Source of the DNA: an uncultured Clostridia bacterium
Lineage (GTDB): Bacteria; Bacillota; Clostridia; Christensenellales; QALW01
DNA length: 64,000 nucleotides
Reading direction: 5' to 3'
Assembly (NCBI GenBank): GCA_934434555.1
Contig: CAKRZX010000005.1
Location: 1 to 64,000, forward strand
This document shows positions 33,480-41,530 of the stretch, piece by piece; within the stretch, counting starts at the first letter, position 1; each line of letters starts with the position of its first letter. A model generated the notes under the pieces. It had not been told where the DNA came from, did not search any database, and saw nothing but the letters and a program-made list of their open reading frames with translations. The position numbers and the translations under genes are program-made.

Positions 33480-34994
33480 ATGAAAAAACCCGTAGTATTA
33501 TGTATAATGGACGGTTTCGGCATTCGCAAGGAAACAAAAGGCAATGCCATTGCCGCCGCAAAGAAACCCAACCTTGATAAATTCTTTGCCGAATATCCCT
33601 TTACCACCATCGGCGCGTCGGGGCTTAACGTAGGCTTGCCCGACGGTCAAATGGGAAACAGTGAAGTAGGGCATACCAACATCGGCGCAGGCAGGGTTGT
33701 TTATCAGATGCTTGTTAAAATTACAAAATCCATTCAGGACGGCGATTTCTTTAATATTGCCGTACTTAACGATGCAATGGATAACTGCATAAAGAATAAT
33801 TCCGCACTACATCTTATAGGCTTGCTTTCAAACGGCGGCGTGCATTCCCACATCGACCATCTTTTCGGCTTGCTTGAAATGGCAAAGCGCAAGGGGCTTA
33901 CAAAGGTGTATGTTCACTGCCTTATGGACGGACGCGATGTTTCCACCACGTCAGGCGTAGGCTTTATAAAAGAATTACAGGATAAAATGAATGAAATCGG
34001 CGTAGGCAAAATTGCTACAATCGCGGGCAGATACTACGCCATGGACCGTGATTTTGCATGGGACAGGGTTGAAAAATTCTATGCCGCCGCGGTTTACGGC
34101 GAGGGCATTGAGAACTCCGACCCCGTTAAAGCAATGGAAGAGTCTTATAATAACGGCGTAACGGACGAATTTATCGTGCCCACGGTTGTTGATAAAGAGG
34201 GCTTGATAAAGGCGAACGACAGTATCGTTTCCTTTAACTTCCGTCCCGACCGCGCACGCCAGTTTACACGCACTTTTGTTGACGAAAAGTTTGACGGTTT
34301 TGTACGCAAAAACGGTTTCTTCCCGGTAAAATACGTTTGTATGACCCAGTATGACGAAACAATGCCCAACGTAACCGTTGCGTTCCCGCCGGAAGAACTT
34401 AAAATGACGTTCGGCGAAGTTATGGAAAAGAATCATCTTACGCAACTGCGCATTGCCGAAACACAGAAGTACGCACACGTTACGTTCTTTTTTAACGGCG
34501 GCGAAGAAAAGACATTTGAGGGAGAGGACAGGATTCTGATAAAATCCCCCGACGTTCCCACGTTTGACTTACAGCCCGAAATGAGCGCTTATCCCGTTTG
34601 CGATGCCGTTTGCGAAAAGATTCTTTCCGGCAAGTATGACGCGGTAATCCTTAATTTTGCAAACTGCGATATGGTAGGGCATACCGGCGTATTTGACGCG
34701 GCTGTAAAGGCTGTTGAAGCCGTTGACGAGTGTGTGGGCAGGGTTGCCGACGCCACTCTTAAAATGGGCGGCACGCTGTTTATCACAGCCGACCACGGCA
34801 ATGCCGACTGTATGATTGACGAAAACGGAAATCCCTTTACGCCGCACACCACAAATCCCGTGCCTTTCTGCGTTGTGGGATATCCCTGCACACTCCGCGA
34901 GGGCGGCAGGCTTGCCGATATAGCGCCCTCAATGCTCAAAGTTATGGGTATAGAACAGCCCAAAGAAATGACGGGCGTAAGCATTATAAAATAA
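33480..34994 (+). CDS. gpmI: 2,3-bisphosphoglycerate-independent phosphoglycerate mutase
   Basis: A 504-residue manganese-dependent mutase of the alkaline phosphatase superfamily. Signatures are VLCIMDGFGIR at the N-terminus, the phosphoserine site MGNSEVGHTNIGAGR around residue 60, VHCLMDGRDVSTTSG, FNFRPDRARQFTR, NFANCDMVGHTG, and the metal block TADHGNADCM. ATG 33480 lies behind AAAGGTG; a GTG three codons upstream lies within that site. Completes the pgk-tpiA-gpmI run. Confidence 0.98.
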   Translation: MKKPVVLCIMDGFGIRKETKGNAIAAAKKPNLDKFFAEYPFTTIGASGLNVGLPDGQMGNSEVGHTNIGAGRVVYQMLVKITKSIQDGDFFNIAVLNDAMDNCIKNNSALHLIGLLSNGGVHSHIDHLFGLLEMAKRKGLTKVYVHCLMDGRDVSTTSGVGFIKELQDKMNEIGVGKIATIAGRYYAMDRDFAWDRVEKFYAAAVYGEGIENSDPVKAMEESYNNGVTDEFIVPTVVDKEGLIKANDSIVSFNFRPDRARQFTRTFVDEKFDGFVRKNGFFPVKYVCMTQYDETMPNVTVAFPPEELKMTFGEVMEKNHLTQLRIAETQKYAHVTFFFNGGEEKTFEGEDRILIKSPDVPTFDLQPEMSAYPVCDAVCEKILSGKYDAVILNFANCDMVGHTGVFDAAVKAVEAVDECVGRVADATLKMGGTLFITADHGNADCMIDENGNPFTPHTTNPVPFCVVGYPCTLREGGRLADIAPSMLKVMGIEQPKEMTGVSIIK

Positions 34995-35018
34995 TTCTGC
35001 AAAAAGGAGCAAAAAAAG

Positions 35019-35288
35019 ATGTTGTTTAACTTTAAGGCGTTGCTTAATCTTGACGAAATCATCGGTAAAAGGCTTGTTACGGTCTTTTATTATGCGGGAG
35101 CCGCAGCAAGCGCAATAAGCGTACTTGTTATGTTTATTGCAGGTATTGCATACGTTGCAGGCGGACGCGTACTTGCGGGACTGGGGTGCATACTGTTCTG
35201 CGCACCGGTAGGCTTGCTTATGCTTATTTTGCTCAGAATTTTATGCGAACTTTTTGTTTGCTTTTACGAACATTGCGGAAAAGATTAA
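35019..35288 (+). CDS. DUF4282-like small membrane protein
   Basis: An 89-residue protein with hydrophobic helices at about residues 22-45 and 48-75. It begins with a conserved-looking FKALLNLDEIIGKRLVTVFYYAG segment, characteristic of DUF4282 proteins, of unknown function. It starts 24 bases after gpmI behind AAAGGAG and is probably on the same transcript. Two Cys residues near the C-terminus are the only unusual feature. Confidence 0.65.
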   Translation: MLFNFKALLNLDEIIGKRLVTVFYYAGAAASAISVLVMFIAGIAYVAGGRVLAGLGCILFCAPVGLLMLILLRILCELFVCFYEHCGKD

Positions 35289-35295
35289 AAAGTGC

Positions 35296-35324
35296 TTGAC
35301 ACATTAAGTGTTTTCAAGTATTAT
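35296..35324 (+). promoter_or_regulatory. Promoter of rplM-rpsI
   Basis: TTGACA, 17-nt spacer, TATTAT, preceded by AAAAAGTGC. It shares the extended -35 context with the rpsB, rpsF and tRNA-Thr promoters. Confidence 0.85.
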
Positions 35325-35368
35325 ATTAAGGCTTTGAAAAAAAGCGAACATTATTTGGAGGTATTGCT

Positions 35369-35797
35369 ATGAAATCATTTGTCGCAAAACCCGCCGATAT
35401 CGAACGTAAATGGTACGTTATCGATGCGAACGGGCAGACACTGGGCAGAGTTGCGACTCAGGTTGCAATGATTCTGCGCGGCAAACACAAACCCATCTAT
35501 ACGCCTCATGTTGACTGCGGTGACCATGTTATCGTTATCAATGCAAGCGGGGTTGTGCTTACCGGAAAGAAACTGGAACAGAAGAAGTATTACAGATACT
35601 CGGGCTACGTAGGCGGCCTTAAAGAGACCAGTGCAAAAGATATGCTTGAAAACAAACCCGAACTTGTGGTTTATGAAGCAGTCAAAGGTATGATGCCTAA
35701 AAACTCCCTGGGCAGAGATATGCTCAAAAAACTTCGCGTGTACAAGGGTGCCGAGCACGGACATGCCGCTCAGAAACCCGAAACCTACACACTTTAA
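35369..35797 (+). CDS. rplM: 50S ribosomal protein L13
   Basis: A 142-residue L13, standard length: WYVIDANGQTLGRVATQVA near the start, RGKHKPIYTPHVDCGDHVIVINA, then KYYRYSGYVGGLKE, VKGMMPKNSLGRDMLKKL and VYKGAEHGHAAQKP at the end. An early 50S assembly protein. ATG 35369 is behind GGAGG. Ten-odd bases before rpsI in the universal L13-S9 operon. Confidence 0.98.
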   Translation: MKSFVAKPADIERKWYVIDANGQTLGRVATQVAMILRGKHKPIYTPHVDCGDHVIVINASGVVLTGKKLEQKKYYRYSGYVGGLKETSAKDMLENKPELVVYEAVKGMMPKNSLGRDMLKKLRVYKGAEHGHAAQKPETYTL

Positions 35798-35812
35798 GGG
35801 AGGAGTATGAAA

Positions 35813-36208
35813 ATGGCTAAGACAGAATTCTTCTGGGGCACCGGCAGACGCAAAAAGGCAGTTGCGAGAGTAAGACTCGTTGCAGGCAAAGGTGCAATAA
35901 CCGTTAATAAGCGCGATCTTGACGAGTATTTCGGACTTGAAACGCTTAAAACAATCGTTCGTCAGCCTCTTACACTGACTGACACTCTGGGTAAATATGA
36001 TGTTTTCGTTAACGTAAACGGCGGCGGTTTTACCGGTCAGGCGGGTGCTATCCGTCACGGTATCGCACGTGCGCTTGTTAAGACTGACGAGTCACTTAAA
36101 CCCGCCCTTAAAAAGGCAGGATTCCTTACCCGTGACCCGAGAATGAAGGAAAGAAAGAAGTACGGCCTCAAAGCCGCCCGTCGCGCACCTCAGTTCTCAA
36201 AGAGATAA
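35813..36208 (+). CDS. rpsI: 30S ribosomal protein S9
   Basis: A 131-residue S9: GTGRRKKAVARVRLVAGKGAI, NGGGFTGQAGAIRHGIARAL, and the basic tail LKAARRAPQFSKR whose last residues reach the P-site tRNA. ATG 35813 is nine bases after GGAGG; an ATG two codons earlier is only three bases away and is rejected. Confidence 0.98.
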   Translation: MAKTEFFWGTGRRKKAVARVRLVAGKGAITVNKRDLDEYFGLETLKTIVRQPLTLTDTLGKYDVFVNVNGGGFTGQAGAIRHGIARALVKTDESLKPALKKAGFLTRDPRMKERKKYGLKAARRAPQFSKR

Positions 36209-36223
36209 TTTGCATTATCGAAA

Positions 36224-36248
36224 AAAACCGTCCTTATGGGCGGTTTTT
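36224..36248 (+). terminator. Terminator after rpsI
   Basis: Stem AAAACCGTCC/GGGCGGTTTT with a four-base loop and T run. Confidence 0.9.
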
Positions 36249-36302
36249 GCTTTATATGCAGAATTTTACCTTTGATATATTCCTTTTGCCCGGCACAGTG
36301 CG

Positions 36303-37115
36303 TTATGTGCGGCTTTTTGCCCTGTATTCAACGGGGCTGCTGCCTAAATTCTTCTTAAAAGCACTGTAAAAAGCAATTCGGTCACGGTAGCCGGTTATCT
36401 CCGTAATTTCGTTTACGGATAAATCAGTGTCGGCTAAAAGGCGGCAGGCAATATCCATTCGTTCGTTTATAACTGCCTGATGGACCGTTGTTCCGAAACG
36501 GGCCTTGAATATTCTGTTAATGTGATAGGGATGATACCCGAAAACTTCCGACAGTTCGGTATTGGTTAAGTCCCGGTCGTAATTCTCTTTAATATAAAGC
36601 ATTAATTTCAACTCAATATCATCTTCGTTCCGTGAATTTGCCATTTCGGACAAAATTTCCTTAACAAGCGCCGAAAGCAGAGCCGCGGTAATCTCATTCG
36701 TAATATCTGTCTGTATAGTACACATTTTAAACTGCTTTTCAAGATTAACAGCCTGTTTTAAGAAAATTACATCAGTAAGTTCCTTCGGCGGCGGTGTTTT
36801 ATCAAAAATATAATTCTGATTAAATTCTGCTGCTTTGTACGGGGTTTTTGACGGAACGGAGTACGCTGCAAGCGAAAGGTCAAAGTTAAGAACCGCCGCT
36901 TTCGGCGCGCCAACGATATTATAAGCAACGCCTGCGGGAATATATACGGCAGAGCCGGGAATAACAGAGTATTTTATGTCTCCTGCGTAGAAAATTCCTG
37001 ATTGAAGAAAATAGAACAGTCTGCAATCGGCGGCTTTACGCTCGGAAATACCGTCCATAACGGTGGGTACGATGTTGGCATATCTTACATACGGGCAGAC
37101 AGAAATAAAATTCAT
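36303..37115 (-). CDS. AraC family transcriptional regulator with cupin-like sensor
   Basis: A 270-residue regulator. Residues about 1-130 form a cupin-like beta-barrel with the typical AraC N-domain phrase SVIPGSAVYIPAGVAYNIVG. The C-terminal 100 residues are the two helix-turn-helix AraC domain (NTELSEVFGYHPYHINRIFKARFG, then VNEITEITGYRDRIAFYSAFKKNLGSSPVEYR). It is divergent from the U32/RDase-like cluster and shares its promoter region, so it very likely controls that cluster. ATG 37115 has a poor ribosome site; TTG 37124 just upstream is an alternative start. Confidence 0.88.
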   Translation of the reverse strand: MNFISVCPYVRYANIVPTVMDGISERKAADCRLFYFLQSGIFYAGDIKYSVIPGSAVYIPAGVAYNIVGAPKAAVLNFDLSLAAYSVPSKTPYKAAEFNQNYIFDKTPPPKELTDVIFLKQAVNLEKQFKMCTIQTDITNEITAALLSALVKEILSEMANSRNEDDIELKLMLYIKENYDRDLTNTELSEVFGYHPYHINRIFKARFGTTVHQAVINERMDIACRLLADTDLSVNEITEITGYRDRIAFYSAFKKNLGSSPVEYRAKSRT

Positions 37116-37160
37116 AATATCCAATGTTCCTTTTTTTAACAAATTGATTTTCTTTTTTTA

Positions 37161-37192
37161 TTGATTATATCATATCAAAGTGCTATAATCAA
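37161..37192. promoter_or_regulatory. Interlocked divergent promoters in one palindrome
   Basis: TTGATTATA, 14 bases, TATAATCAA. On the plus strand TTGATT (37161-37166) and TATAAT (37184-37189) are 17 apart; on the minus strand TTGATT (37187-37192) and TATAAT (37164-37169) are also 17 apart. Each -10 overlaps the opposite -35 by three bases. The plus promoter faces the U32-like gene, the minus promoter the AraC gene. Confidence 0.85.
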
Positions 37193-37232
37193 CAAAAATC
37201 GTTTGAATTTTTTTACATATGAAAGGATTATT

Positions 37233-38237
37233 ATGCGCTTTTCGGTAGGATATCAACTTATACCCGACAGTAAATGGGCGGATTATATTATCGAACAAAA
37301 GGACAGCGTGAAGGAAGTGTATTTTCCCTTCGGCTTCGCCAGCGGGCGCGATGACGACGGCGTGCAGTCCTTTGAGGCGGAATACCGAAAGCAAAAAGAA
37401 CTTAAAAACATCAAAGACGCGGGAATTGCACTGAATCTGCTTCTTAACGGCAACTGCTACGGTGAAAACGCGCTGAGCAGGGCTTTTTATAATAAACTGG
37501 GCGACACTTTTCTTGAACTTACCGATTTTTTCGGGCAAATGTCGGTTACAACAACTTCACCGTTGATTGCAAAATTCATAAAAGAAAATTTCCCCGGTAC
37601 GGAAATCCGCGCCTCGGTAAATATGGAAATCGGCACGGTTCAGGGAATCAGATATCTGTCGGATTATTTCGACGGTTTCTATCTTAAAAGGGAATACAAC
37701 CGCGATTTTGCTCACATAGAGAAAATAAAAAACTACTGCGATTCGGCGGGCAAAAAACTCTTTCTGCTTGCAAACAGCGGATGTCTTAACAATTGCTCGG
37801 CACATAATTTTCACGATAATCTTGTTGCCCACGGAAAGGAAATAGCAAAAATGGATAACTGCTATTCTTTTCAGGGAATCTGCTGGGATTATTTAAGAAA
37901 GAAACAGAACATCGATACGTACCTGTGCGATACGAATTTTATACGCCCCGAAGATATACATCTTTATGAAAAATGGTTTGACTGCGTGAAACTTGCCACA
38001 AGAGCGAATTCGCACCCCGAACGGATTCTGCGTTCGTATATCGAGGGCAAATATATCGGTTCGGTTATGAATCTGCTTGAACCCGACCACAGCGGTGCGG
38101 TATTTCCGCTGATGATTGATAATTCGCTTATTTCACCCGATTTTGCAAAAAAAGTCGGCAACTGTGAAAAAAACTGCGAAGCATGCACATATTGCCGCAA
38201 AGAACTCAGAAAATCGCTGATTTTTATGGAGGAATAA
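37233..38237 (+). CDS. U32 peptidase-like TIM-barrel protein with Cys clusters
   Basis: A 334-residue protein. The segment EIRASVNMEIGTVQGIRYLSDYF followed by DGFYLKREYNRDFAHI resembles the core of U32-type (collagenase-like/UbiU-like) proteins. The strand LFLLANSGCLNNCSAHNFH carries Cys184 and Cys188; further Cys lie in QGICWDYL and YLCDTNF, matching the four-Cys iron-sulfur arrangement known for U32 relatives. A second C-terminal cluster, NCEKNCEACTYC, is extra. Peptidase activity is doubtful; an iron-sulfur role, perhaps hydroxylation-type chemistry, is inferred. First gene of a five-gene operon; ATG 37233 is behind AAAGGA. Confidence 0.65.
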   Translation: MRFSVGYQLIPDSKWADYIIEQKDSVKEVYFPFGFASGRDDDGVQSFEAEYRKQKELKNIKDAGIALNLLLNGNCYGENALSRAFYNKLGDTFLELTDFFGQMSVTTTSPLIAKFIKENFPGTEIRASVNMEIGTVQGIRYLSDYFDGFYLKREYNRDFAHIEKIKNYCDSAGKKLFLLANSGCLNNCSAHNFHDNLVAHGKEIAKMDNCYSFQGICWDYLRKKQNIDTYLCDTNFIRPEDIHLYEKWFDCVKLATRANSHPERILRSYIEGKYIGSVMNLLEPDHSGAVFPLMIDNSLISPDFAKKVGNCEKNCEACTYCRKELRKSLIFMEE

Positions 38238-38240
38238 TAT

Positions 38241-39320
38241 ATGCTTACAAGTGAAATGATTAAAAAGATCGCCATAGAGGCGGGCGCAGACAAATGCGGA
38301 ATAGCCCCGATTTCCCGGATGAAAGGGGCTCCTGACGATATGAATCCGATGTTTTTGTTCCCCGAAGCAAAAACGATGATAGGCTTTGTTTTCAGGATTC
38401 CGCGGGGTGTGCAGAGGGGAATAGAAGAGGGGACGCAGTTTTACCAGTATCCCGCAATGGCATACGGCGGAATAAACGAGATTTTCGCGCCGGCGGTATT
38501 GTATCAGGTGGGCAAATATATAGAATCCGAGGGCTACGAGGCGTTTGTTTACCGCAACACCGGCGCACGCGGCTCGGTTTCGGATATGGACGGTTCTCCC
38601 GGAAACACGCTTTCGCCGGAAGAGCAGATTGAAGTAAATGAAAATGCAAAAACGTCAACCGCGCACCACCGCAGCGTTCAGTTTACCCGCAAGACCCGCG
38701 AAAACAATGTTGCGCCCGATTTGCAGTTTCATTTCCGGCTTGCGGCGGTCGCCTGCGGTCTGGGAGAAATAGGGTACAGCAAAATGCTGCTTACGCCCGA
38801 ATTCGGACCGCTGCAACGTGTTGCGTTTCTCTTTACCGACGCAGAACTTGAATACGATGAGATGTATTCGGGTCCGCCCCTTTGCCGCAAATGTATGGCT
38901 TGCGTAAGGGAATGCCCCGGACACTGCATTCCCGATATAAAAACAGGCGATGTTATAAGGGTTAACCTTGACGGCAAAATCTGCGAGTGGGGGAATATTG
39001 ATATGTGGCGCTGTTATGCGTTCTACACTCATGCGGGCAGATATTATAATCCCTTTGTTCCGAAAGAAGTTTTTGATGAGAATGAAAACGGCGCGCTTGA
39101 CCTGTTGGAAGGCAAAACCCAAATTGCCGATGAGCACGAGATAATGAAAGTATATACCGCCCTGCAAAAGTATTTTCCCAGTTGGGTAGGGTACAATATG
39201 GCTAAATGCGGCGGCTGTATCAGGGCTTGCACAAGTATGCTTGAAAAGAAAGGCGGGTGTATGGAAGGCAGGTTTGAAAAACCGCTCCGTACGAAGAAAC
39301 CGTGGAAACTGGACAGATAA
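38241..39320 (+). CDS. Iron-sulfur protein of the QueG/reductive dehalogenase superfamily (paralogue 1)
   Basis: A 359-residue cytoplasmic protein (no Tat or Sec signal). The middle carries GLGEIGYSKMLLTPEFGP, then VAFLFTDAELEYDE, closely resembling the RdhA/QueG core; a ferredoxin motif LCRKCMACVRECPGHCI follows. A last Cys group is CGGCIRACTSMLEKKGGC. The GWxGK lysine block typical of QueG is not seen. Compared with paralogues 2 and 3 it has about 40 extra residues after the ferredoxin motif (WGNIDMWRCYAFYTHAGRYY). Starts 3 bases after the U32-like stop. Substrate unknown; corrinoid binding is possible but unproven. Confidence 0.7.
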   Translation: MLTSEMIKKIAIEAGADKCGIAPISRMKGAPDDMNPMFLFPEAKTMIGFVFRIPRGVQRGIEEGTQFYQYPAMAYGGINEIFAPAVLYQVGKYIESEGYEAFVYRNTGARGSVSDMDGSPGNTLSPEEQIEVNENAKTSTAHHRSVQFTRKTRENNVAPDLQFHFRLAAVACGLGEIGYSKMLLTPEFGPLQRVAFLFTDAELEYDEMYSGPPLCRKCMACVRECPGHCIPDIKTGDVIRVNLDGKICEWGNIDMWRCYAFYTHAGRYYNPFVPKEVFDENENGALDLLEGKTQIADEHEIMKVYTALQKYFPSWVGYNMAKCGGCIRACTSMLEKKGGCMEGRFEKPLRTKKPWKLDR

Positions 39321-39661
39321 TAAATGTGAATGAGTATTCGGGTTCGGATTTTAAGCGTCTTTTCGAGTGCGATTCATGGTGCGTGGCTTTTTTGCGGCAC
39401 AGCGAAAGATTTTCTGAATTCAGGGTTCTTGAAAGGCATAATGAATCGGCGGAAGTGTTTGTATTGCTTTCTGGCAGCGCATCGCTTTATGCACGAACCG
39501 GGTTTGATTCGGAAACCGAAGTAATCAAAATGGAAGAATTGAAAGTATATTGTGTTCCCAAAGGTGTGTGGCACCACATTGTTGTGTCGGAAAATGCTAC
39601 GGTGCTTGTTGCGGAAAACAGCAATACTTCAAAAGAAAATACCGAAAAGAGGGAAATATAA
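39302..39661 (+). CDS. Cupin-domain protein
   Basis: A 119-residue single cupin: ERHNESAEVFVLLSGSASLYA is the first cupin motif (His and Glu as likely metal ligands), and VYCVPKGVWHHIVVS the second. The C-terminal 15 residues are charged. It overlaps the end of paralogue 1 by 19 bases (GTG 39302) and the start of paralogue 2 by one base (TAATG). GTG 39326 is an alternative start; neither has a strong ribosome site. Enzyme, binding protein or sensor cannot be told apart. Confidence 0.7.
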   Translation: METGQIINVNEYSGSDFKRLFECDSWCVAFLRHSERFSEFRVLERHNESAEVFVLLSGSASLYARTGFDSETEVIKMEELKVYCVPKGVWHHIVVSENATVLVAENSNTSKENTEKREI

Positions 39662-40563
39662 TGCTGACAAGCGAGTTTATAAAGAAAAAAGCAAAAGAAT
39701 TCGGCGCAACCGTATGCGGAATCGGTGGGCTGGAACTTTTTGAGAACGAAGAAATCCAAAAAGACCCGAAAATGATTCTTCCTGCGGCAAAATGCATAAT
39801 CGGGTTCGGTTTTGCCGTGCCTCGCGGGTTTTATCACGCAATGGAAAACAAGCGGCAGTTTTATACATATATGACCGAAGGCGTAAAGTATATTGATGAC
39901 GAGTTTTCGGAAATATTCCTGTTCAAAATAGGACGGATTATAGAGGACGCGGGCTATGATGCCTGTTTGCAGCGGTCTGTGCCTAATTTAAGGGCAAAAG
40001 GCGACAAGACAACAAACCCCGAAGTTGTGGATACGTTTGAGCTTATAAGCGACCCTGTTGAAGAGGGCAAGCCTGCACCGGATGTATTTATTGATTTCGG
40101 TAAAGCCGCAAAAGCCTGCGGAATAGGTGAAACGGGACTTCACGGCAGAATTATTGCAAAAAATCACGGACCGTATATGCGTTATGTATTTATAATTACC
40201 GATGCGCCCCTTGAACCTGATGAGCCGCTGAAAGAACATCTGTGTGACGGCTGCGGAAAGTGCATAAAAGCGTGCCCCGGAAATGCAATTGACAAAAACG
40301 GGCTTGATACATGGCAGTGTGCGGTAACATATCGCGGTGCGTTCAGGGATAATCCGTTTATGACGGACGAATTTCTTAAAGGCGACGCGGAGAGGGACAG
40401 TATTCTTGACGGAAAGAAACGCTTTGACAATGTTGCGGCAAGAAAAATTTATCCAAAACTTAAATTTTTACCAAACACCCACAACGGATATGCGCCCTGC
40501 ATTTGCGGAATGCGCTGTGAAATTGCCTGCTATAATCACTTAAAGGAGACGGGAAAGATATGA
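39661..40563 (+). CDS. Iron-sulfur protein of the QueG/reductive dehalogenase superfamily (paralogue 2)
   Basis: A 300-residue paralogue. The start MLTSEFIKKKAKEFGATVCGIG matches paralogue 1 (here cited only in part: both open with MLTSE). Core CGIGETGLHGRIIAKNHGP and FIITDAPLEPDEPLKEH, ferredoxin motif LCDGCGKCIKACPGNAI, then a second set, CICGMRCEIACYNHL, that can hold another cluster. ATG 39661 follows GAGGGA. Overlaps paralogue 3 by four bases (ATGA). Confidence 0.7.
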   Translation: MLTSEFIKKKAKEFGATVCGIGGLELFENEEIQKDPKMILPAAKCIIGFGFAVPRGFYHAMENKRQFYTYMTEGVKYIDDEFSEIFLFKIGRIIEDAGYDACLQRSVPNLRAKGDKTTNPEVVDTFELISDPVEEGKPAPDVFIDFGKAAKACGIGETGLHGRIIAKNHGPYMRYVFIITDAPLEPDEPLKEHLCDGCGKCIKACPGNAIDKNGLDTWQCAVTYRGAFRDNPFMTDEFLKGDAERDSILDGKKRFDNVAARKIYPKLKFLPNTHNGYAPCICGMRCEIACYNHLKETGKI

Positions 40564-41507
40564 CGGTGTTAAAAAACGAAATTATCCGCATTGCAAAACA
40601 GAATATGGCGGATATCGTCGGCTTTGCCTCGGCAGACGATTTTGATAAAAATGACCCGATTTTTGAAATTATGCCCGAAACAAAAACGGTTATCTGCTTC
40701 GGATACGGGCTGTTAAGGGGTATGTTCCGCGGCATAGAAGAGGGAACAACGTTCTACCAATATACCACAATGGCGGTAGAGAATATGGAAGAGACGGTTA
40801 TGCCCATGGCACAGATTGCTGCCGCGAATTTTATTGAAGAACACGGCTTTATTGCACTGCCCCAGCGCAGACACCAAACGATAATGAAAGAAACCGACAG
40901 CACAAACCCCGAGGTTGCATACGATGTAATTTTCAGGGGAGTTGAAAAAGAGCCGCAGATGAATTTTGCGGATTCGGCGGTTAAATGCGGCATAGGTGAA
41001 AGGGGCTTTCACGGTGCGGTTTTAACCGAAGAGTTCGGTCCGCTTGTAAGGTATAATTTTATTTTGACCGATGCACCGATTGAACCCGATGAAAAAAAGA
41101 CGCCGCATTTGTGCGACGGGTGCAAAAAATGCGTAAGCGCCTGTCCGGGCGGAGCGATAGACGAAAGCGGCAAAACAGACCCGTGGCAATGTGCGGTATA
41201 TTATAACGGTGCCTGCGGGCTTAAAAATCCTTTTATGGGGCCGGATGCATTTGCAAAGTTTGACAACCGCCTTGAAATCATAAGCGGAAAGGCAAAAGTT
41301 ACAGGCGAAAGCGCAAGAAAGATTCTTGACAACATCTATTTTTATCCGCCTGCGCAGCACTCGTATCAATGCTCCGTATGCGGCAGAGCCTGCGATGTTG
41401 CCTGTTACGTTCACCTTGAAGAAAAGGGCCTGCTTAAACGCAGATTCAACTCTCCGTTCAGGAAAAGAGAACCGTGGAAATTCAAAATTGAAGATTTTGA
41501 AAATTAA
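40560..41507 (+). CDS. Iron-sulfur protein of the QueG/reductive dehalogenase superfamily (paralogue 3)
   Basis: A 315-residue paralogue with the same architecture: N-terminal helix and strand IAKQNMADIVGFASADDF, core CGIGERGFHGAVLTEEFGP, RYNFILTDAPIEPDEKK, ferredoxin motif LCDGCKKCVSACPGGAI, and the distal Cys set CSVCGRACDVACYVHL. Its C-terminal FNSPFRKREPWKF echoes the PLRTKKPWK end of paralogue 1. Last gene of the operon, with a strong bidirectional terminator at its stop. Confidence 0.7.
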   Translation: MTVLKNEIIRIAKQNMADIVGFASADDFDKNDPIFEIMPETKTVICFGYGLLRGMFRGIEEGTTFYQYTTMAVENMEETVMPMAQIAAANFIEEHGFIALPQRRHQTIMKETDSTNPEVAYDVIFRGVEKEPQMNFADSAVKCGIGERGFHGAVLTEEFGPLVRYNFILTDAPIEPDEKKTPHLCDGCKKCVSACPGGAIDESGKTDPWQCAVYYNGACGLKNPFMGPDAFAKFDNRLEIISGKAKVTGESARKILDNIYFYPPAQHSYQCSVCGRACDVACYVHLEEKGLLKRRFNSPFRKREPWKFKIEDFEN

Positions 41508-41530
41508 AAGAGGGGCTTTGGCCCCTCTTT
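41507..41530. terminator. Bidirectional terminator of RDase-like and sigma operons
   Basis: Perfect stem AAAGAGGGGC/GCCCCTCTTT with a four-base loop. It overlaps the stop codons of both convergent genes. Confidence 0.9.

Noticed and set aside
38241..41507. Calling the three paralogues epoxyqueuosine reductase (queG)
   Set aside because: The family core is shared, but the GWxGK block and HEAT-repeat C-terminus of QueG are not seen, there are three copies in one operon, and no queuosine genes lie nearby.
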